DNA from: Chitinophagaceae bacterium
GTDB lineage: Bacteria; Bacteroidota; Bacteroidia; Chitinophagales; Chitinophagaceae
Length of the DNA: 50,772 nt
Assembly (NCBI GenBank): GCA_013140985.1
Contig: JABFRU010000043.1
Location: 1 to 50,772, forward strand
Direction: 5' to 3'
Shown here: in pieces, positions 1-8,740 of the stretch
Numbering within the stretch: position 1 is the stretch's first letter
How the letters are laid out: each line of letters starts with the position of its first letter
The notes under the pieces: model-generated
Seen by the model: the letters and a program-made list of their open reading frames with translations, nothing else
What the model was told of the DNA's origin: nothing
The model's database searches: none
Made by a program: the position numbers and the translations under genes

Positions 1-303
1 GGGTTCCAGCAAAAAGGTGGTGATGGTGAAGGCCGCATGCTTGATCAATTGCTGACGATGGCTTTGATAGAAGCCAGGAGTTGTGAACGTTTTAAAAGAT
101 TAAGCGAAGGCCTGAACGATGACTACATGAAAAATTTTTACCGCCGCTTCATGGAAAGCGAGGCTGGTCATTACACTTTGTTCATTGAACTGGCAGAAAC
201 TTATGTTGACAAAGAAAAAGTTCGCCGCCGCTGGAAACAATGGCTGGAATATGAAGCCGATACCATTAAAAACTTAGAAGTAAGAGGCGACAGAATTCAT
301 TAA
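1..303 (+). CDS. miaE: tRNA-(ms2io6A)-hydroxylase (MiaE-like), 3' part
   Basis: The reading frame is open from the first base, so this is the last 100 codons of a gene that begins before the window; the ATG at 37 is internal. The visible part has the ferritin-like helical pattern of MiaE, with the segment LIEARSCERF followed by ESEAGHYTLF. In the family these helices carry glutamate and histidine ligands of the di-iron centre that hydroxylates the isopentenyl group of ms2i6A at tRNA position 37. That function is known from the family; here only the C-terminal metal-binding helices are seen. A palindromic repeat begins on the base after the stop codon, and galK converges from the other side. 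Confidence 0.8.
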   Translation, partial: GFQQKGGDGEGRMLDQLLTMALIEARSCERFKRLSEGLNDDYMKNFYRRFMESEAGHYTLFIELAETYVDKEKVRRRWKQWLEYEADTIKNLEVRGDRIH

Positions 304-357
304 GTCAGACGAGAAATGTGAGACAGCGTTTGACATTTGACGTTTCACTTTTCACCT
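304..357. repeat. Heptad-repeat palindrome HP1 between convergent stops
   Basis: The right arm is four near-identical 7-mers in a row: GTTTGAC, ATTTGAC, GTTTCAC, TTTTCAC (328-355). The left arm (304-324) is GTCAGAC, GAGAAAT, GTGAGAC, whose reverse complement follows the same pattern. It fills the space between the stop codon of the MiaE gene (301-303) and that of galK (352-354), and it overlaps the latter. It has no T-tract, so a simple terminator is not an obvious reading. Confidence 0.6.
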
Positions 358-1512
358 CTCAATTTCCCTCACCCCATCTTCTGCACCTGATATAAATACG
401 CCGGCAGCATACCCGATCTCTTTTTGATAATAAACTGAAAGATCGTTGCTGAAATCATCAACCTTATTATTTTTTACCAGGGCAATGGCACAACCCCCAA
501 AACCGGCACCCGTCATTCTTGCACCAATACACTCTTCATGCCCATTACAAAAATCAATGATCGTATCGAGTTCTTTTCCTGTGACCTCGTACAATTCTTT
601 TAACGACTGATGTGAGGCATACATCAGTTTGCCAAATACTTCCATATCTCCTGTTTGTAACGCAATGGCAGCATCCTTTACCCTCGCATTCTCACTGATC
701 ACATGCAAGGCTCTTTTTTGGAGAACAGGATCATTGATCAACTGCTTATTCAGATCGAAACTGGCGGGAGTTATATCGCAGAGATTTTCAACATTCAGTT
801 TTTGTTTTAAAAATGTCAATGCCAGGGCACATTCGGCAAACCGCTCATTGTATTTCGAAGCCACCAGCTCTCTTTTTTTATTTGTATTGATGATAACCAA
901 ACTATATCCGCCTGTTTCAAAAGGTATGTACTCGTATTCCAACGTATCACAATTCAACAATATGGCTTTATCCTTTTTCCCCATGGCCACAGCAAACTGA
1001 TCCATAATTCCGCAATTAACTCCCATGAATTCATTCTCAACTTTTTTAGAAAGCAAAGCCATATCAGTTAATGTAATACCTGATCCGAACAAACTGTTCA
1101 ATGAAAAAGCTGTCAGCACTTCTACCGATGCAGAAGAAGAAAGCCCGGCCCCAACAGGAAGATTGCCGGAAAAAAGCATATCCAATCCAGAAATGGTAAA
1201 CCCATTTTGTATAAAATGATTAATAATACCAAGCGGATAATTGAACCACTGTTTTCCTGTTCTTGAATAAGACTCCTGCAAATGCAAGTCAGCTGTTTCA
1301 GGAAAATCAAGACAGTGAAACCGGAATCGTTTATCCTTATTTTTTGCAACAGCGAGATACGTTCCCTGCGAGATAGCACAAGGCATTACGCTTCCGCCAT
1401 TATAATCAATATGCTCTCCTATCAGGTTCACCCGGCCCGGACAGAAAAAGATATGCCCGGGTTCTTTCTGAAAACGATCCTGAAAATTCTTTATCAGTTC
1501 ATTATTCATCAT
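352..1512 (-). CDS. galK: Galactokinase
   Basis: A cytosolic GHMP-family kinase that phosphorylates galactose to galactose-1-phosphate in the Leloir pathway. The galactokinase signature GRVNLIGEHIDY is at residues 26-37, the ATP-binding GHMP loop LPVGAGLSSSAS at 118-129, and the C-terminal glycine motif GARMTGAGFGGC near 335-346. The length (386 aa) is normal. Two adjacent ATG codons (1512 and 1509) could serve as start. It is the last gene of a minus-strand operon after HMG-CoA lyase and the GSCFA gene, with only 3 bp separating it from the latter. No galT or galM is nearby, so the pathway link comes from the family alone. Confidence 0.95.
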   Translation of the reverse strand: MMNNELIKNFQDRFQKEPGHIFFCPGRVNLIGEHIDYNGGSVMPCAISQGTYLAVAKNKDKRFRFHCLDFPETADLHLQESYSRTGKQWFNYPLGIINHFIQNGFTISGLDMLFSGNLPVGAGLSSSASVEVLTAFSLNSLFGSGITLTDMALLSKKVENEFMGVNCGIMDQFAVAMGKKDKAILLNCDTLEYEYIPFETGGYSLVIINTNKKRELVASKYNERFAECALALTFLKQKLNVENLCDITPASFDLNKQLINDPVLQKRALHVISENARVKDAAIALQTGDMEVFGKLMYASHQSLKELYEVTGKELDTIIDFCNGHEECIGARMTGAGFGGCAIALVKNNKVDDFSNDLSVYYQKEIGYAAGVFISGAEDGVREIER

Positions 1513-1515
1513 CTA

Positions 1516-2529
1516 TTAAGTTTGAGAAAAATAAACCAGTTCTTTTTTCAAATCAAGAAAAGGGTATTTCTCTTGTAATTCTTTTGCTTTTTCAAAATAC
1601 GAGGTCAAAAATTGCTGATGCGCTTTTGTTTCCGGTTGAAAAGCCCGGTGTTTTCTTGCGATCATTATGCTTTTTACCTCTTTCATCAATTGCTGCGATC
1701 CTTCATCAATGCAGTTCTCACTGAATTTCTCCAGCACAAATTCTGTAGCCGGGTAATTGGGATGAACCAAATCAATGTCATAAAAACGATGATCCCGCAA
1801 TACATCTATCACTAATTCATACGCCGGGAAATAATGTGCTGACTCAAATTTTGCAACGATATAATGTACCGCTTCCAGCAATCTTGCTTTGCTTCGGTTG
1901 TTTTCAACGACACCATCCCGGATATGACGAACAGGGCTTACAGTGAAAATGAATTTCAGATCCGGATTGAATTGCTTTAATCGTTGCAAACAATCCTCCA
2001 GCATTTCTTTGATGTGATCGATCTCCAGTAACTCTTTAATAAACCAGTTGGCGGGTGCCCGGTGACAATTTGCTACGGCCTGCCCAAGCCTCTCCGAAGG
2101 AGAAGTTTTCGAAGACTCTGCAAATTCAGTAAGTCTGTATGTAAACGCAGAACCCAGGGTAATGATGAGCCAATCAGCTTTCTTCAAAAAATTATTTGCT
2201 GATTGTTGTGACTCATTAATTATCCTTACGGCCTCTTTGACATCAATATTAGAAAACCTGCTGTGATGATCCCAGCTATGCCATACTTCATTCAACTGAA
2301 ACAAATCGTTCTCTGAATATTTTTTATCCCCCACATAAGAAAGAAGACTCTTGCAAACACTGTCCGGTCCAAATAATATTCCGTTGGGGTTTTGCAGAAT
2401 GGAAAATTTCAATCCCTGCAAAGCATTACCAATATGTTCTGTAAAACAGGAACCTGTCAGCATGATCTTATCCTTGTAGGTGATCAGGGGATCCGGTCTC
2501 TTTATATCTATGTTCAGCATCAGGTCCAT
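1516..2529 (-). CDS. GSCFA domain protein
   Basis: The N-terminal motif TGSCFTEHIGNAL (about residues 25-37) is the namesake of the GSCFA family, a Bacteroidota-typical SGNH-like hydrolase group; TLGSAF and VHPNYPATEF further on fit the family. No specific substrate is known, so only a putative esterase or acyl-transfer role can be inferred. It has no signal peptide. It sits between HMG-CoA lyase (7 bp upstream) and galK (3 bp downstream). Residues about 138-151 (SSKTSPSERLGQAV) interrupt the usual run into the conserved segment ANCHRAPANWF. They are encoded by a DNA repeat that also occurs in an intergenic region at 38727, so this looks like an in-frame insertion. The start could be 2529 or 2520. 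Confidence 0.85.
   Translation of the reverse strand: MDLMLNIDIKRPDPLITYKDKIMLTGSCFTEHIGNALQGLKFSILQNPNGILFGPDSVCKSLLSYVGDKKYSENDLFQLNEVWHSWDHHSRFSNIDVKEAVRIINESQQSANNFLKKADWLIITLGSAFTYRLTEFAESSKTSPSERLGQAVANCHRAPANWFIKELLEIDHIKEMLEDCLQRLKQFNPDLKFIFTVSPVRHIRDGVVENNRSKARLLEAVHYIVAKFESAHYFPAYELVIDVLRDHRFYDIDLVHPNYPATEFVLEKFSENCIDEGSQQLMKEVKSIMIARKHRAFQPETKAHQQFLTSYFEKAKELQEKYPFLDLKKELVYFSQT
2078..2117. repeat. Repeat inserted in frame in the GSCFA gene
   Basis: On the + strand this reads GCCTGCCCAAGCCTCTCC, then GAAGGAGAAGTTTTCGAA. The intergenic copy at 38727-38760 reads GCCTCCCCAAGCCCCTCC, then AGGGAGAGGTTTTAGAA. The match over the first 18 bases is 16 of 18, followed by a shared GGAGA-GTTTT core. 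CTCCGAAGGAG forms a short hairpin. It encodes about 13 residues on the minus strand without breaking the frame. Confidence 0.55.
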
Positions 2530-2536
2530 GACAATC

Positions 2537-3388
2537 CTATTTAAATATCTCTCCTGCTATGCGAAGACTTTCTGCAAGAGCTTCTTTATGTAATCCTTGT
2601 AGTAAATTATTTTCTTCGAAATAAGCGATCATTAATTCGCTGTTCATATTCCCTACCAGTTCATCATCGGCCATGGGGCAGCCACCAATGCCTTTCAAGG
2701 CTCCGTCAAAACGTTTGCATCCTGCTTTTACGGCAGCTTCTAATTTTTCTTTCCAGTTAGCGGGTGTTGAATGAAGGTGCACACCGATCTCAGTACCCGG
2801 CAAAGATTCTACGAGGTAACTTGTGATATCATAAACCTGCTCCGGCGTTGCAACCCCAACGGTATCTGCTAAAGAAATGATCCCAATGTCCATTGCCACC
2901 AACCTGTTCACCCATTCAAAAACTATTTCTTCATCATACCGGTTGCCATAAGGATTACCAAAGCCCATGGAAATATACACTACGAGTTGTTTTCCCGTTT
3001 TGATACAAAGATTTTGTATCTCTTCAACCCTTCCCAACGATTCATTAATAGATGAATTGGTATTACGCTGCTGAAAAGTTTCTGAAATTGAAAAAGGAAA
3101 GCCAAGGTAAGTGATCTCATCAAAAGCCGAAGCCATTTCCGCTCCCCGGTAATTGGCAATTATAGCGAGTAGTTTACTGGTTGACTGGTTAACTTGTAAA
3201 CTTTTCAACACTTCAGCCGTATCCGCCATTTGCGGAATAGCTTTCGGAGAAACAAAGCTTCCGAAATCGATCGTATCAAATCCAACTTTTAATAAGGAGT
3301 TGATATACTGAATTTTCTTTTCAGTGGCGATCAGGGTCTTCCAACCCTGCATTGCATCACGGGGACATTCGATAAGCTTAATAGACAT
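2537..3388 (-). CDS. Hydroxymethylglutaryl-CoA lyase
   Basis: Cleaves HMG-CoA to acetoacetate and acetyl-CoA, the last step of leucine breakdown. The TIM-barrel lyase features are present: catalytic Arg-Asp at residues 10-11 (CPRDAMQGW), the metal-binding VHLH at 203-206, and the signature GIGGCPMADDE at 233-243 with catalytic Cys237. The frame is open for 12 more codons upstream, but ATG at 3388 places CPRDAMQGW where homologues have it and gives 283 aa. It heads the operon with the GSCFA gene and galK. A possible promoter lies just upstream (TATCTTTA, minus strand, 3397-3404, with a TTG 17 bp further up). Confidence 0.92.
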   Translation of the reverse strand: MSIKLIECPRDAMQGWKTLIATEKKIQYINSLLKVGFDTIDFGSFVSPKAIPQMADTAEVLKSLQVNQSTSKLLAIIANYRGAEMASAFDEITYLGFPFSISETFQQRNTNSSINESLGRVEEIQNLCIKTGKQLVVYISMGFGNPYGNRYDEEIVFEWVNRLVAMDIGIISLADTVGVATPEQVYDITSYLVESLPGTEIGVHLHSTPANWKEKLEAAVKAGCKRFDGALKGIGGCPMADDELVGNMNSELMIAYFEENNLLQGLHKEALAESLRIAGEIFK

Positions 3389-3473
3389 AGAATGTTTAAA
3401 GATAATTATTAAGCGGCAACTCAATTCCCGGCTTTATAATCCATTAGTGTCTTATTTTGAAAAATAAAGGCGT

Positions 3474-3546
3474 CCCACAAAGACACAAAAACCACAAAGT
3501 GGTTAAGATCAATATGCCTTTTTTGTGTTCTTAGTGTCTTTGTGGG
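3474..3546. repeat. Inverted repeat HP2 in a divergent intergenic region
   Basis: CCCACAAAGACAC (3474-3486) pairs perfectly with GTGTCTTTGTGGG (3534-3546), a 13-bp stem, and the arms continue imperfectly inward. The right arm reads as an 8-mer ladder: TTGTGTTC, TTAGTGTC, TTTGTGGG. It lies between the divergent starts of the HMG-CoA lyase gene and the gene at 3666. It is therefore the one palindrome here that is not next to a stop codon. Confidence 0.6.
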
Positions 3547-3605
3547 AAACAAAATTGAAACTGATACACTACTTATTATCCACCCGGTATTGAAAAACTA
3601 TATTT

Positions 3606-3635
3606 TTTGTCCATAATCGAAAAACATTATCTTTA
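3606..3635 (+). promoter_or_regulatory. Putative promoter of the gene at 3666
   Basis: TTTG (3606-3609), an 18-bp spacer, then TATCTTTA (3628-3635). This is one base off the Bacteroidota -7 consensus TAnnTTTG with a good -33 element. It is 30 bp upstream of the ATG. Confidence 0.45.
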
Positions 3636-3665
3636 AATCCGGCATTAAAACCCAAAACTAACAAC

Positions 3666-4076
3666 ATGAAAATTTTTCTTATCTGCTTTCTGTTCCTGGC
3701 AGTAACAACTTCTGCTTACAGCCAACAAACTACCCCATCTCCTGTTTTGACCAAAAAAGACTACCTGAAAAAAAGTAAAAACCAAAAAACAGCTGCATGG
3801 TTATTCCTTGCCGGTGGAGGTGCATTGATAGCTATTGGTGCACAAGATGTTGATGATAAAGCCGGTTATTCAGACGGAACAAGAAGTGCCGCCGCAGTGG
3901 TAGCTGGTATAGGTGCGCTGGGCGTCAGCACTACATTATTCATTGCATCTGCAAGAAATAAAAGGAAAGGGGAAGCGATGGCTTTTGATTTCAAAATGGA
4001 AAAAGCTCCGGTGCTTCAGCAAAATGGACTTGCATATAATTCCTATCCGGCTATATCGCTTCGTATAAAGCTGTAG
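3666..4076 (+). CDS. Small exported or membrane protein of unknown function
   Basis: I do not recognise this 136-aa protein. It has a clear signal peptide (residues 1-20, ending SAYSQ). After a basic stretch it has two hydrophobic glycine/alanine-rich segments (about 43-60 and 74-94), separated by an acidic loop, which look like a membrane hairpin. The C-terminus (YPAISLRIKL) alternates polar and hydrophobic residues and ends without a charged tail. It stands alone behind its own putative promoter, and rlmB converges from 5 bp beyond its stop. Confidence 0.7.
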   Translation: MKIFLICFLFLAVTTSAYSQQTTPSPVLTKKDYLKKSKNQKTAAWLFLAGGGALIAIGAQDVDDKAGYSDGTRSAAAVVAGIGALGVSTTLFIASARNKRKGEAMAFDFKMEKAPVLQQNGLAYNSYPAISLRIKL

Positions 4077-4080
4077 GTAT

Positions 4081-4848
4081 TCAGGAAACAGATCTTTGTT
4101 TCATGGCTTCATAAAGTATGATCCCTGCTGCCACTGAAACATTCAACGATTCAAAATCCCCTTTCATGGGGATTTTTATTTTGTCGTCACATATTTTCAT
4201 CAGTGCAGGATAAATACCTTTTTCTTCACTGCCCATAATAATAGCGCAGGGTTCACTTAGGTCAACATCTGTAATGCTTTTAGCTGCTTCCATCTCACTG
4301 GCATATACTTTAATGCCATTCAGGTGCAGCTCATCCACTGTTTTCATCAAGCTATTTACCCGGCAAACAGGAATTTTTTCCAATGCACCCGCCGAAGTAT
4401 GAATGGCATCTTCATTCAAAGCCCCCACCCCTTTATCCGGTATGATAATAGCATGAACACCGGTGCAATAAGCAGTGCGGGCAATGCCCCCGATATTCCT
4501 GATATCTGTTATCCCATCCAATATCAAAAACAAAGGCGCTTCACCGCTTTCGATAACAAATGAAATAACATCCTGCAAATTCTGATATTGCACTTTGGCA
4601 ATCTGTGCCACGCAGCCCTCATGGTTAGTAATATTAAATCCATTGAGTTTAGCAACAGGAACATAATTGACAGGTACTGCCAATTGAGTAGCCAGCTTTT
4701 TTATTTCATTAATATCTTTCCCGATAGCTTTGGTATCAAGATATATCCTGTCCAGTTGCTGGCCTGCCTGCAAAGCCTGTATCACCGCTTCACGGCCGAT
4801 AACAAGAGAACTCTTTTTGGGACGATGCTGCTGTCTGAAATTTTTCAC
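4081..4848 (-). CDS. rlmB: 23S rRNA 2'-O-ribose methyltransferase, RlmB/TrmH family
   Basis: A SPOUT-class RNA methyltransferase that, by family, uses SAM to methylate the 2'-OH of a guanosine in 23S rRNA (G2251 for RlmB). The N-terminal substrate-binding domain (residues 15-85) opens with SSLVIGREAVIQALQAG. The three SpoU motifs follow: DGITDIRNIGGIARTA (with the conserved N and R), CAIIMGSEEKGI, and IPMKGDFESLNVSVAAGI at the knot. The length (255 aa) is normal. Whether it is RlmB or another TrmH-like paralogue cannot be settled by reading alone. It lies downstream of metK on the same strand, separated by palindrome HP3. Confidence 0.88.
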   Translation of the reverse strand: MKNFRQQHRPKKSSLVIGREAVIQALQAGQQLDRIYLDTKAIGKDINEIKKLATQLAVPVNYVPVAKLNGFNITNHEGCVAQIAKVQYQNLQDVISFVIESGEAPLFLILDGITDIRNIGGIARTAYCTGVHAIIIPDKGVGALNEDAIHTSAGALEKIPVCRVNSLMKTVDELHLNGIKVYASEMEAAKSITDVDLSEPCAIIMGSEEKGIYPALMKICDDKIKIPMKGDFESLNVSVAAGIILYEAMKQRSVS

Positions 4849-4870
4849 TGCTCAAAAATAATTTTCAAAG

Positions 4871-4949
4871 ACACAAGGTACAAGCAAAAAAACAAGGCAC
4901 AAGAGAAGCAGAGTCTTCATTCTTGTGCCTTGTCCCTTGTTCCTTGTCC
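4871..4949. repeat. Heptad-repeat palindrome HP3 next to the metK stop
   Basis: The right arm is exactly four consecutive 7-mers: CTTGTGC, CTTGTCC, CTTGTTC, CTTGTCC (4922-4949). The left arm carries the complementary ladder: ACACAAG, GTACAAG, a degenerate 12-base unit ending ACAAG, and GCACAAG (4871-4903). The element ends 3 bp from the metK stop codon (4953-4955). Confidence 0.7.
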
Positions 4950-4952
4950 CCT

Positions 4953-6209
4953 TTATTTTAATCCAAAGGCTTTCTTCACCTTGTTCACATAATCCAATTT
5001 CTCCCAGGTAAACAATTCTACTTTCTTAGTTACTTTTTTTCCATCAGGTGATGTAAATGTTTTTTCAACAACAACAGGGTTACGTCCCATATGCCCGTAA
5101 GCAGCAGTTTCGCTATAGATCGGGTTGCGAAGTTTGAAACGCTGCTCGATAAAATAAGGACGCATATCGAATAGACCTTCTACGATCTTAGCAATTTCAC
5201 CATCACTCATATCCACCTTAGCCGTACCGTATGTATTTACATTGATGCTGGTTGGCTGCGCTACGCCAATGGCATAAGATACCTGCACCAATACTTCAGT
5301 ACATAAACCTGCCGCAACAAGATTCTTTGCGATATGCCTCGTAGCATAAGCAGCAGAACGGTCAACTTTCGAAGGATCTTTGCCGCTGAATGCGCCACCA
5401 CCATGTGCACCTTTACCGCCATACGTATCAACAATGATCTTGCGGCCTGTTAATCCTGTATCGCCATGCGGACCACCGATCACAAACTTTCCGGTTGGGT
5501 TTACATGGTATTTGATATTGTTATTGAAAAGCTTTGCATATTTTTTATACTTGGCTTTTATTCTTGGAATAAGAATATTGATCACATCACTTTTGATCTT
5601 GGCCAGCATTTTTGCTTCACTGTCAAAATCGTCATGCTGTGTAGAAATAACGATAGCATCAATCCGTACCGGTTGATTGTTATCATCATACTCCAGCGTA
5701 ACCTGGCTTTTTGCATCAGGACGCAGGTAAGGCATTTTTGAGTTCTTCTCCCTGCGTATAGCAGCCAGTTCAATTAAAAGGTTGTGAGCAAGGTCAAGTG
5801 CCAATGGCATATAATGCTCAGTTTCAGCAGTGGCATAGCCAAACATCATACCCTGGTCGCCGGCACCCTGCTCTTCTTTTTTCTTCCTGTCAACACCCTG
5901 GTTGATATCTGAAGATTGTTCATGAATGGCAGATAAAACGCCGCATGAACTGGCTTCAAACATATACTCGCTTTTGGTATAACCGATCTTACGGATCACT
6001 TCTCTCGCAATTTCCTGCACATCGAGATAGGCTTTTGACTTTACTTCCCCGGCAAGCATTACCTGTCCTGTTGTTACCAATGTTTCGCAGGCAACTTTTG
6101 ATTGCGGGTCGAATGCAAGAAAGTTATCAATGAGTGCATCAGATATCTGGTCAGCAACTTTATCCGGGTGGCCTTCACTAACAGATTCCGATGTAAATAA
6201 ATATGACAT
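4953..6209 (-). CDS. metK: S-adenosylmethionine synthetase
   Basis: Makes SAM from methionine and ATP in the cytosol. Hallmarks are the N-terminal [19 protein letters not shown] (residues 7-25), the [12 protein letters not shown] signature, and the P-loop-like [20 protein letters not shown] at 6209 gives 418 aa, the family length; the 19 further codons upstream lie outside the conserved start and overlap the promoter region. The gene has its own promoter (6228-6259). The very short leader leaves no room for a SAM riboswitch. Confidence 0.97.
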   Translation of the reverse strand: MSYLFTSESVSEGHPDKVADQISDALIDNFLAFDPQSKVACETLVTTGQVMLAGEVKSKAYLDVQEIAREVIRKIGYTKSEYMFEASSCGVLSAIHEQSSDINQGVDRKKKEEQGAGDQGMMFGYATAETEHYMPLALDLAHNLLIELAAIRREKNSKMPYLRPDAKSQVTLEYDDNNQPVRIDAIVISTQHDDFDSEAKMLAKIKSDVINILIPRIKAKYKKYAKLFNNNIKYHVNPTGKFVIGGPHGDTGLTGRKIIVDTYGGKGAHGGGAFSGKDPSKVDRSAAYATRHIAKNLVAAGLCTEVLVQVSYAIGVAQPTSINVNTYGTAKVDMSDGEIAKIVEGLFDMRPYFIEQRFKLRNPIYSETAAYGHMGRNPVVVEKTFTSPDGKKVTKKVELFTWEKLDYVNKVKKAFGLK

Positions 6210-6227
6210 GAATAAAATTTTAGGCGG

Positions 6228-6259
6228 CAAAGATAAGGTTGAATGCCTCAATGAACAAA
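6228..6259 (-). promoter_or_regulatory. metK promoter, Bacteroidota type
   Basis: On the minus strand: TTTG (6259-6256), a 20-bp spacer, then TATCTTTG (6235-6228). This matches the TTTG / TAnnTTTG consensus of the Bacteroidota primary sigma factor exactly. Transcription would start roughly 10 bp before the ATG at 6209. Confidence 0.7.
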
Positions 6260-6310
6260 GTCCCATGGCGATAAACCACAGGACTTTTGAACATATCTTA
6301 ATAAGTGCTA

Positions 6311-7786
6311 TTAAAGTTTGGAATAAATGAGCCTTAGTCTCATTCGTTGTGTGGGATGATTACCACCACCCACTCTTATCCTTCCTTTTGCAATGGTCGG
6401 ATTCAGGAACATTGGATAGGTTCCATCAGTTCCGGGGGGAATGCCATACTGCTCATTTAATGTAAAGGGAGCAAACAGCCTCAGATCATACAGCTTTTGC
6501 GTTTTAGTAAGTATATGCTGTACATATCTCGAGAGGTTGAATTTCCAGACCTTGATCGGGTTACCTAATGCATCTTTGGAATTTACCGGTAAACATCCGA
6601 AAGAAACAAAGTCAAACCCTGATGGCGTGTAAGCAAGGTCATAAGGTATTGTACGGAACTTATAATGATGGGTTATTGTCGGGTCATACGCATCGAGGTA
6701 CAGAACATCTGGTGCATAAAAAGTACTGTCGCTAAGGCCCGGATCATAGATCTGTTCCACAATTAATTCGGCACGGTGGATCAGCTTGTTGCTAAGATTT
6801 GCAAGGGCCGGTATTTGAACCTTTGAAAAAGTACCCGGTGAACCTTGTATATAAGCGATTGGATCCTCTACTGCATCACCCATAGTCCCCAGCATTGGAT
6901 TAATATAATCCCGCTTCACATAATTAGCAGCAGCTGATAATGTGGTAAAGAAGAAATAATAAAGATTTGTACTATCGAAAGATGTACTCCCTTTTTTCGG
7001 TGTTTTGTAATAGATAGCCAGTTTGGTGCCGGCAGAATTTGTAAGATCAAAACCCATTACTGCATTGCCGGTTCCTTCTGACCGTACAGCAAACCCTTTG
7101 AACTTGGAACGGAATGCCGAATCATCTTTATACGCATTGCTGGTATCATAATTAAATAAACGGCGGGCAAAATTGGTGTCCAGCTTTATCCGTAACTGGT
7201 TCACAGTTGTATCCTGAAATGCTTTGACTGAATCATTAAGGTTTCTTGGAAAAATAGTAGCGGCTATGCCCCCGGCATTTAAGGGGCTTGAAGTATTGTA
7301 GGTGAAATTTTCTTTGCGTACGAGGTAAGCAGAATCGTATTTAAAATTATTGGTTTGATCCATTTCGTACACCTTTATCTGCTGGGCTGTATTAGTATCA
7401 CCATAGGTCTCCACATAACTTAGCACCAATACTATCGAATCTATCTTCACACTATCCTTGCGGGCAAACGGATAAATGCCGTAAAGAGCCGGTTTAATTT
7501 CAAAAAACATCCTGGCATCGGTCTTGCCGAAAAATGGATCGCTATTAATAAGTCCTAAGAACTGCTCCTCGCTTCTGCCCAGGTATTGAGAATCGGTTGC
7601 TAATCCAAAAGTGTCGTTATACGTAAACACTTGTATCGATGTATCAAACGTATTGATATTATCAATAGGAGGTATTAATCCTCCGCCCAGTTCGGTTGCT
7701 TCATTGATCTTTCTGCAGGCGGTAAATAATATAGCAACTGAAACAACAGTTGCAAAAAAAAGAAGTGCGGAATTTTTGTTCTTCAC
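6311..7786 (-). CDS. DUF4270 lipoprotein
   Basis: A 491-aa exported protein of the Bacteroidota-specific DUF4270 family; no function is established. It starts with a lipoprotein signal peptide ([17 protein letters not shown], lipid-modified Cys at residue 24). The family segment [17 protein letters not shown] follows, and the remainder is rich in beta-strand patterns. The start is a GTG at 7784-7786; no other start codon in frame would keep the signal peptide. It lies 32 bp downstream of the glycogen-synthase-like gene, and in my recollection the two are neighbours in other Bacteroidota, close to panC. Surface or periplasmic placement is inferred from the lipobox. Confidence 0.85.
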   Translation of the reverse strand: MKNKNSALLFFATVVSVAILFTACRKINEATELGGGLIPPIDNINTFDTSIQVFTYNDTFGLATDSQYLGRSEEQFLGLINSDPFFGKTDARMFFEIKPALYGIYPFARKDSVKIDSIVLVLSYVETYGDTNTAQQIKVYEMDQTNNFKYDSAYLVRKENFTYNTSSPLNAGGIAATIFPRNLNDSVKAFQDTTVNQLRIKLDTNFARRLFNYDTSNAYKDDSAFRSKFKGFAVRSEGTGNAVMGFDLTNSAGTKLAIYYKTPKKGSTSFDSTNLYYFFFTTLSAAANYVKRDYINPMLGTMGDAVEDPIAYIQGSPGTFSKVQIPALANLSNKLIHRAELIVEQIYDPGLSDSTFYAPDVLYLDAYDPTITHHYKFRTIPYDLAYTPSGFDFVSFGCLPVNSKDALGNPIKVWKFNLSRYVQHILTKTQKLYDLRLFAPFTLNEQYGIPPGTDGTYPMFLNPTIAKGRIRVGGGNHPTQRMRLRLIYSKL

Positions 7787-7818
7787 AAAGTAAATTTTGA
7801 TCGGATTCAGTTGTTTTT

Positions 7819-8634
7819 TTATCTGCCCGCAAGGTCGCTATAGAGTTGTAAATAGTCTGTTAAATCTCCTTCGGGATTATAAGGCAATGTTTTCTTGCCT
7901 CTCACTTTCGTAAACTCATCCGCCAGTTTTTTATCGATCTTTTCTGCACCGAACGTAATGGCATCAGCGAAAGTGGCGCCGCCTCTCAGCATAGCAATGT
8001 TCGTCGCATCCTTATATATCTCCAGGTCTTTTTCCTTCAGCGATGCATGTATCATTGCTTTCTTGAGAAAATCACTGCCGAGTTTTTCTTTGAATGTTGT
8101 TTGACCAATGGTATAAACGATCTTGCTGTGTGCAAACACAGGCTCTTTTTTATACACTGTTTTCAGGTATGCAGGAATAAGCCCCGTCATCCAGCCGCTG
8201 CAATGAATGATATCAGGAGGCCAGCCGAATTTCTTTACTGTTTCCAAAGCGCCTTTGCAATAAAAGATCGTACGAAGTCCGTTGTCATCATACCATTTTT
8301 CGCTTTCATCATGAAAAACGAATTTGCGTTTGAAAAGATCTTCATTATCCAAAAAATAAACCTGCAGCCTGGCGCTGGGCAATGAGGCCACTTTGATCTG
8401 CAAAGGCATATCATCATTATCAACAGAAACATTGATACCGGAGAGTCTTACCACCTCATGCAGGCGGTGTCGGCGTTCGTTGATGATGCCAAAACGGGGC
8501 ATGATACAACGAACCTCAAAACCATTGTCATTGGCTTTAATGGCAAGCTTATTGACGATCTCTGAAAATTCTGTCAGCTCCAGGTAGGGCGACATCTCAT
8601 TAGCAATAAATAAAATTCTTTTCTTTGCTGACAT
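7819..8634 (-). CDS. Glycogen/starch-synthase-like protein, N-terminal domain only
   Basis: The start KKRILFIANEMSPYLE and the HCSGWMTGLIPAYLK segment match the N-terminal Rossmann half of GT5 glycogen synthases. The protein stops at 271 aa, so the C-terminal half that binds the nucleotide sugar in full-length (about 470-aa) GT5 enzymes is missing. There is no remnant of that half downstream, where DUF4270 begins after 32 bp, so this looks like a settled short form rather than a fresh truncation. It is unlikely to make glycogen by itself; a binding or regulatory role is speculation. ATG at 8634 was chosen because the earlier 35 codons overlap the promoter and the divergent panC region. Confidence 0.75.
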   Translation of the reverse strand: MSAKKRILFIANEMSPYLELTEFSEIVNKLAIKANDNGFEVRCIMPRFGIINERRHRLHEVVRLSGINVSVDNDDMPLQIKVASLPSARLQVYFLDNEDLFKRKFVFHDESEKWYDDNGLRTIFYCKGALETVKKFGWPPDIIHCSGWMTGLIPAYLKTVYKKEPVFAHSKIVYTIGQTTFKEKLGSDFLKKAMIHASLKEKDLEIYKDATNIAMLRGGATFADAITFGAEKIDKKLADEFTKVRGKKTLPYNPEGDLTDYLQLYSDLAGR

Positions 8635-8673
8635 GGGCTTCCCGTTTAATTTCCGTCTTTTGGTAAAGGCGGG

Positions 8674-8681
8674 CAAAGGTA
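8674..8681 (-). promoter_or_regulatory. -7 box for the glycogen-synthase-like gene
   Basis: TACCTTTG on the minus strand, a perfect TAnnTTTG box 40 bp upstream of the ATG at 8634, in the gap shared with divergent panC. The -33 element is not convincing. Confidence 0.5.
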
Positions 8682-8740
8682 GCCATTTTACACCGAACTG
8701 TGATGTTTTAAAGGAATGAAGACAGAATTCAATTATCAAT

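Noticed and set aside
4871-4949. Short regularly spaced repeats that could suggest a CRISPR array
   Set aside because: The units are contiguous degenerate 7-mers without spacers and are arranged as inverted arms; no cas genes are present in the window.
6210-6310. SAM riboswitch upstream of metK
   Set aside because: The promoter lies about 20 bp before the ATG, leaving no leader long enough for an aptamer.
8635-8739. 35-codon N-terminal extension of the glycogen-synthase-like protein
   Set aside because: It covers the -7 box and the panC upstream region, and homologues start at KKRILFIANE.
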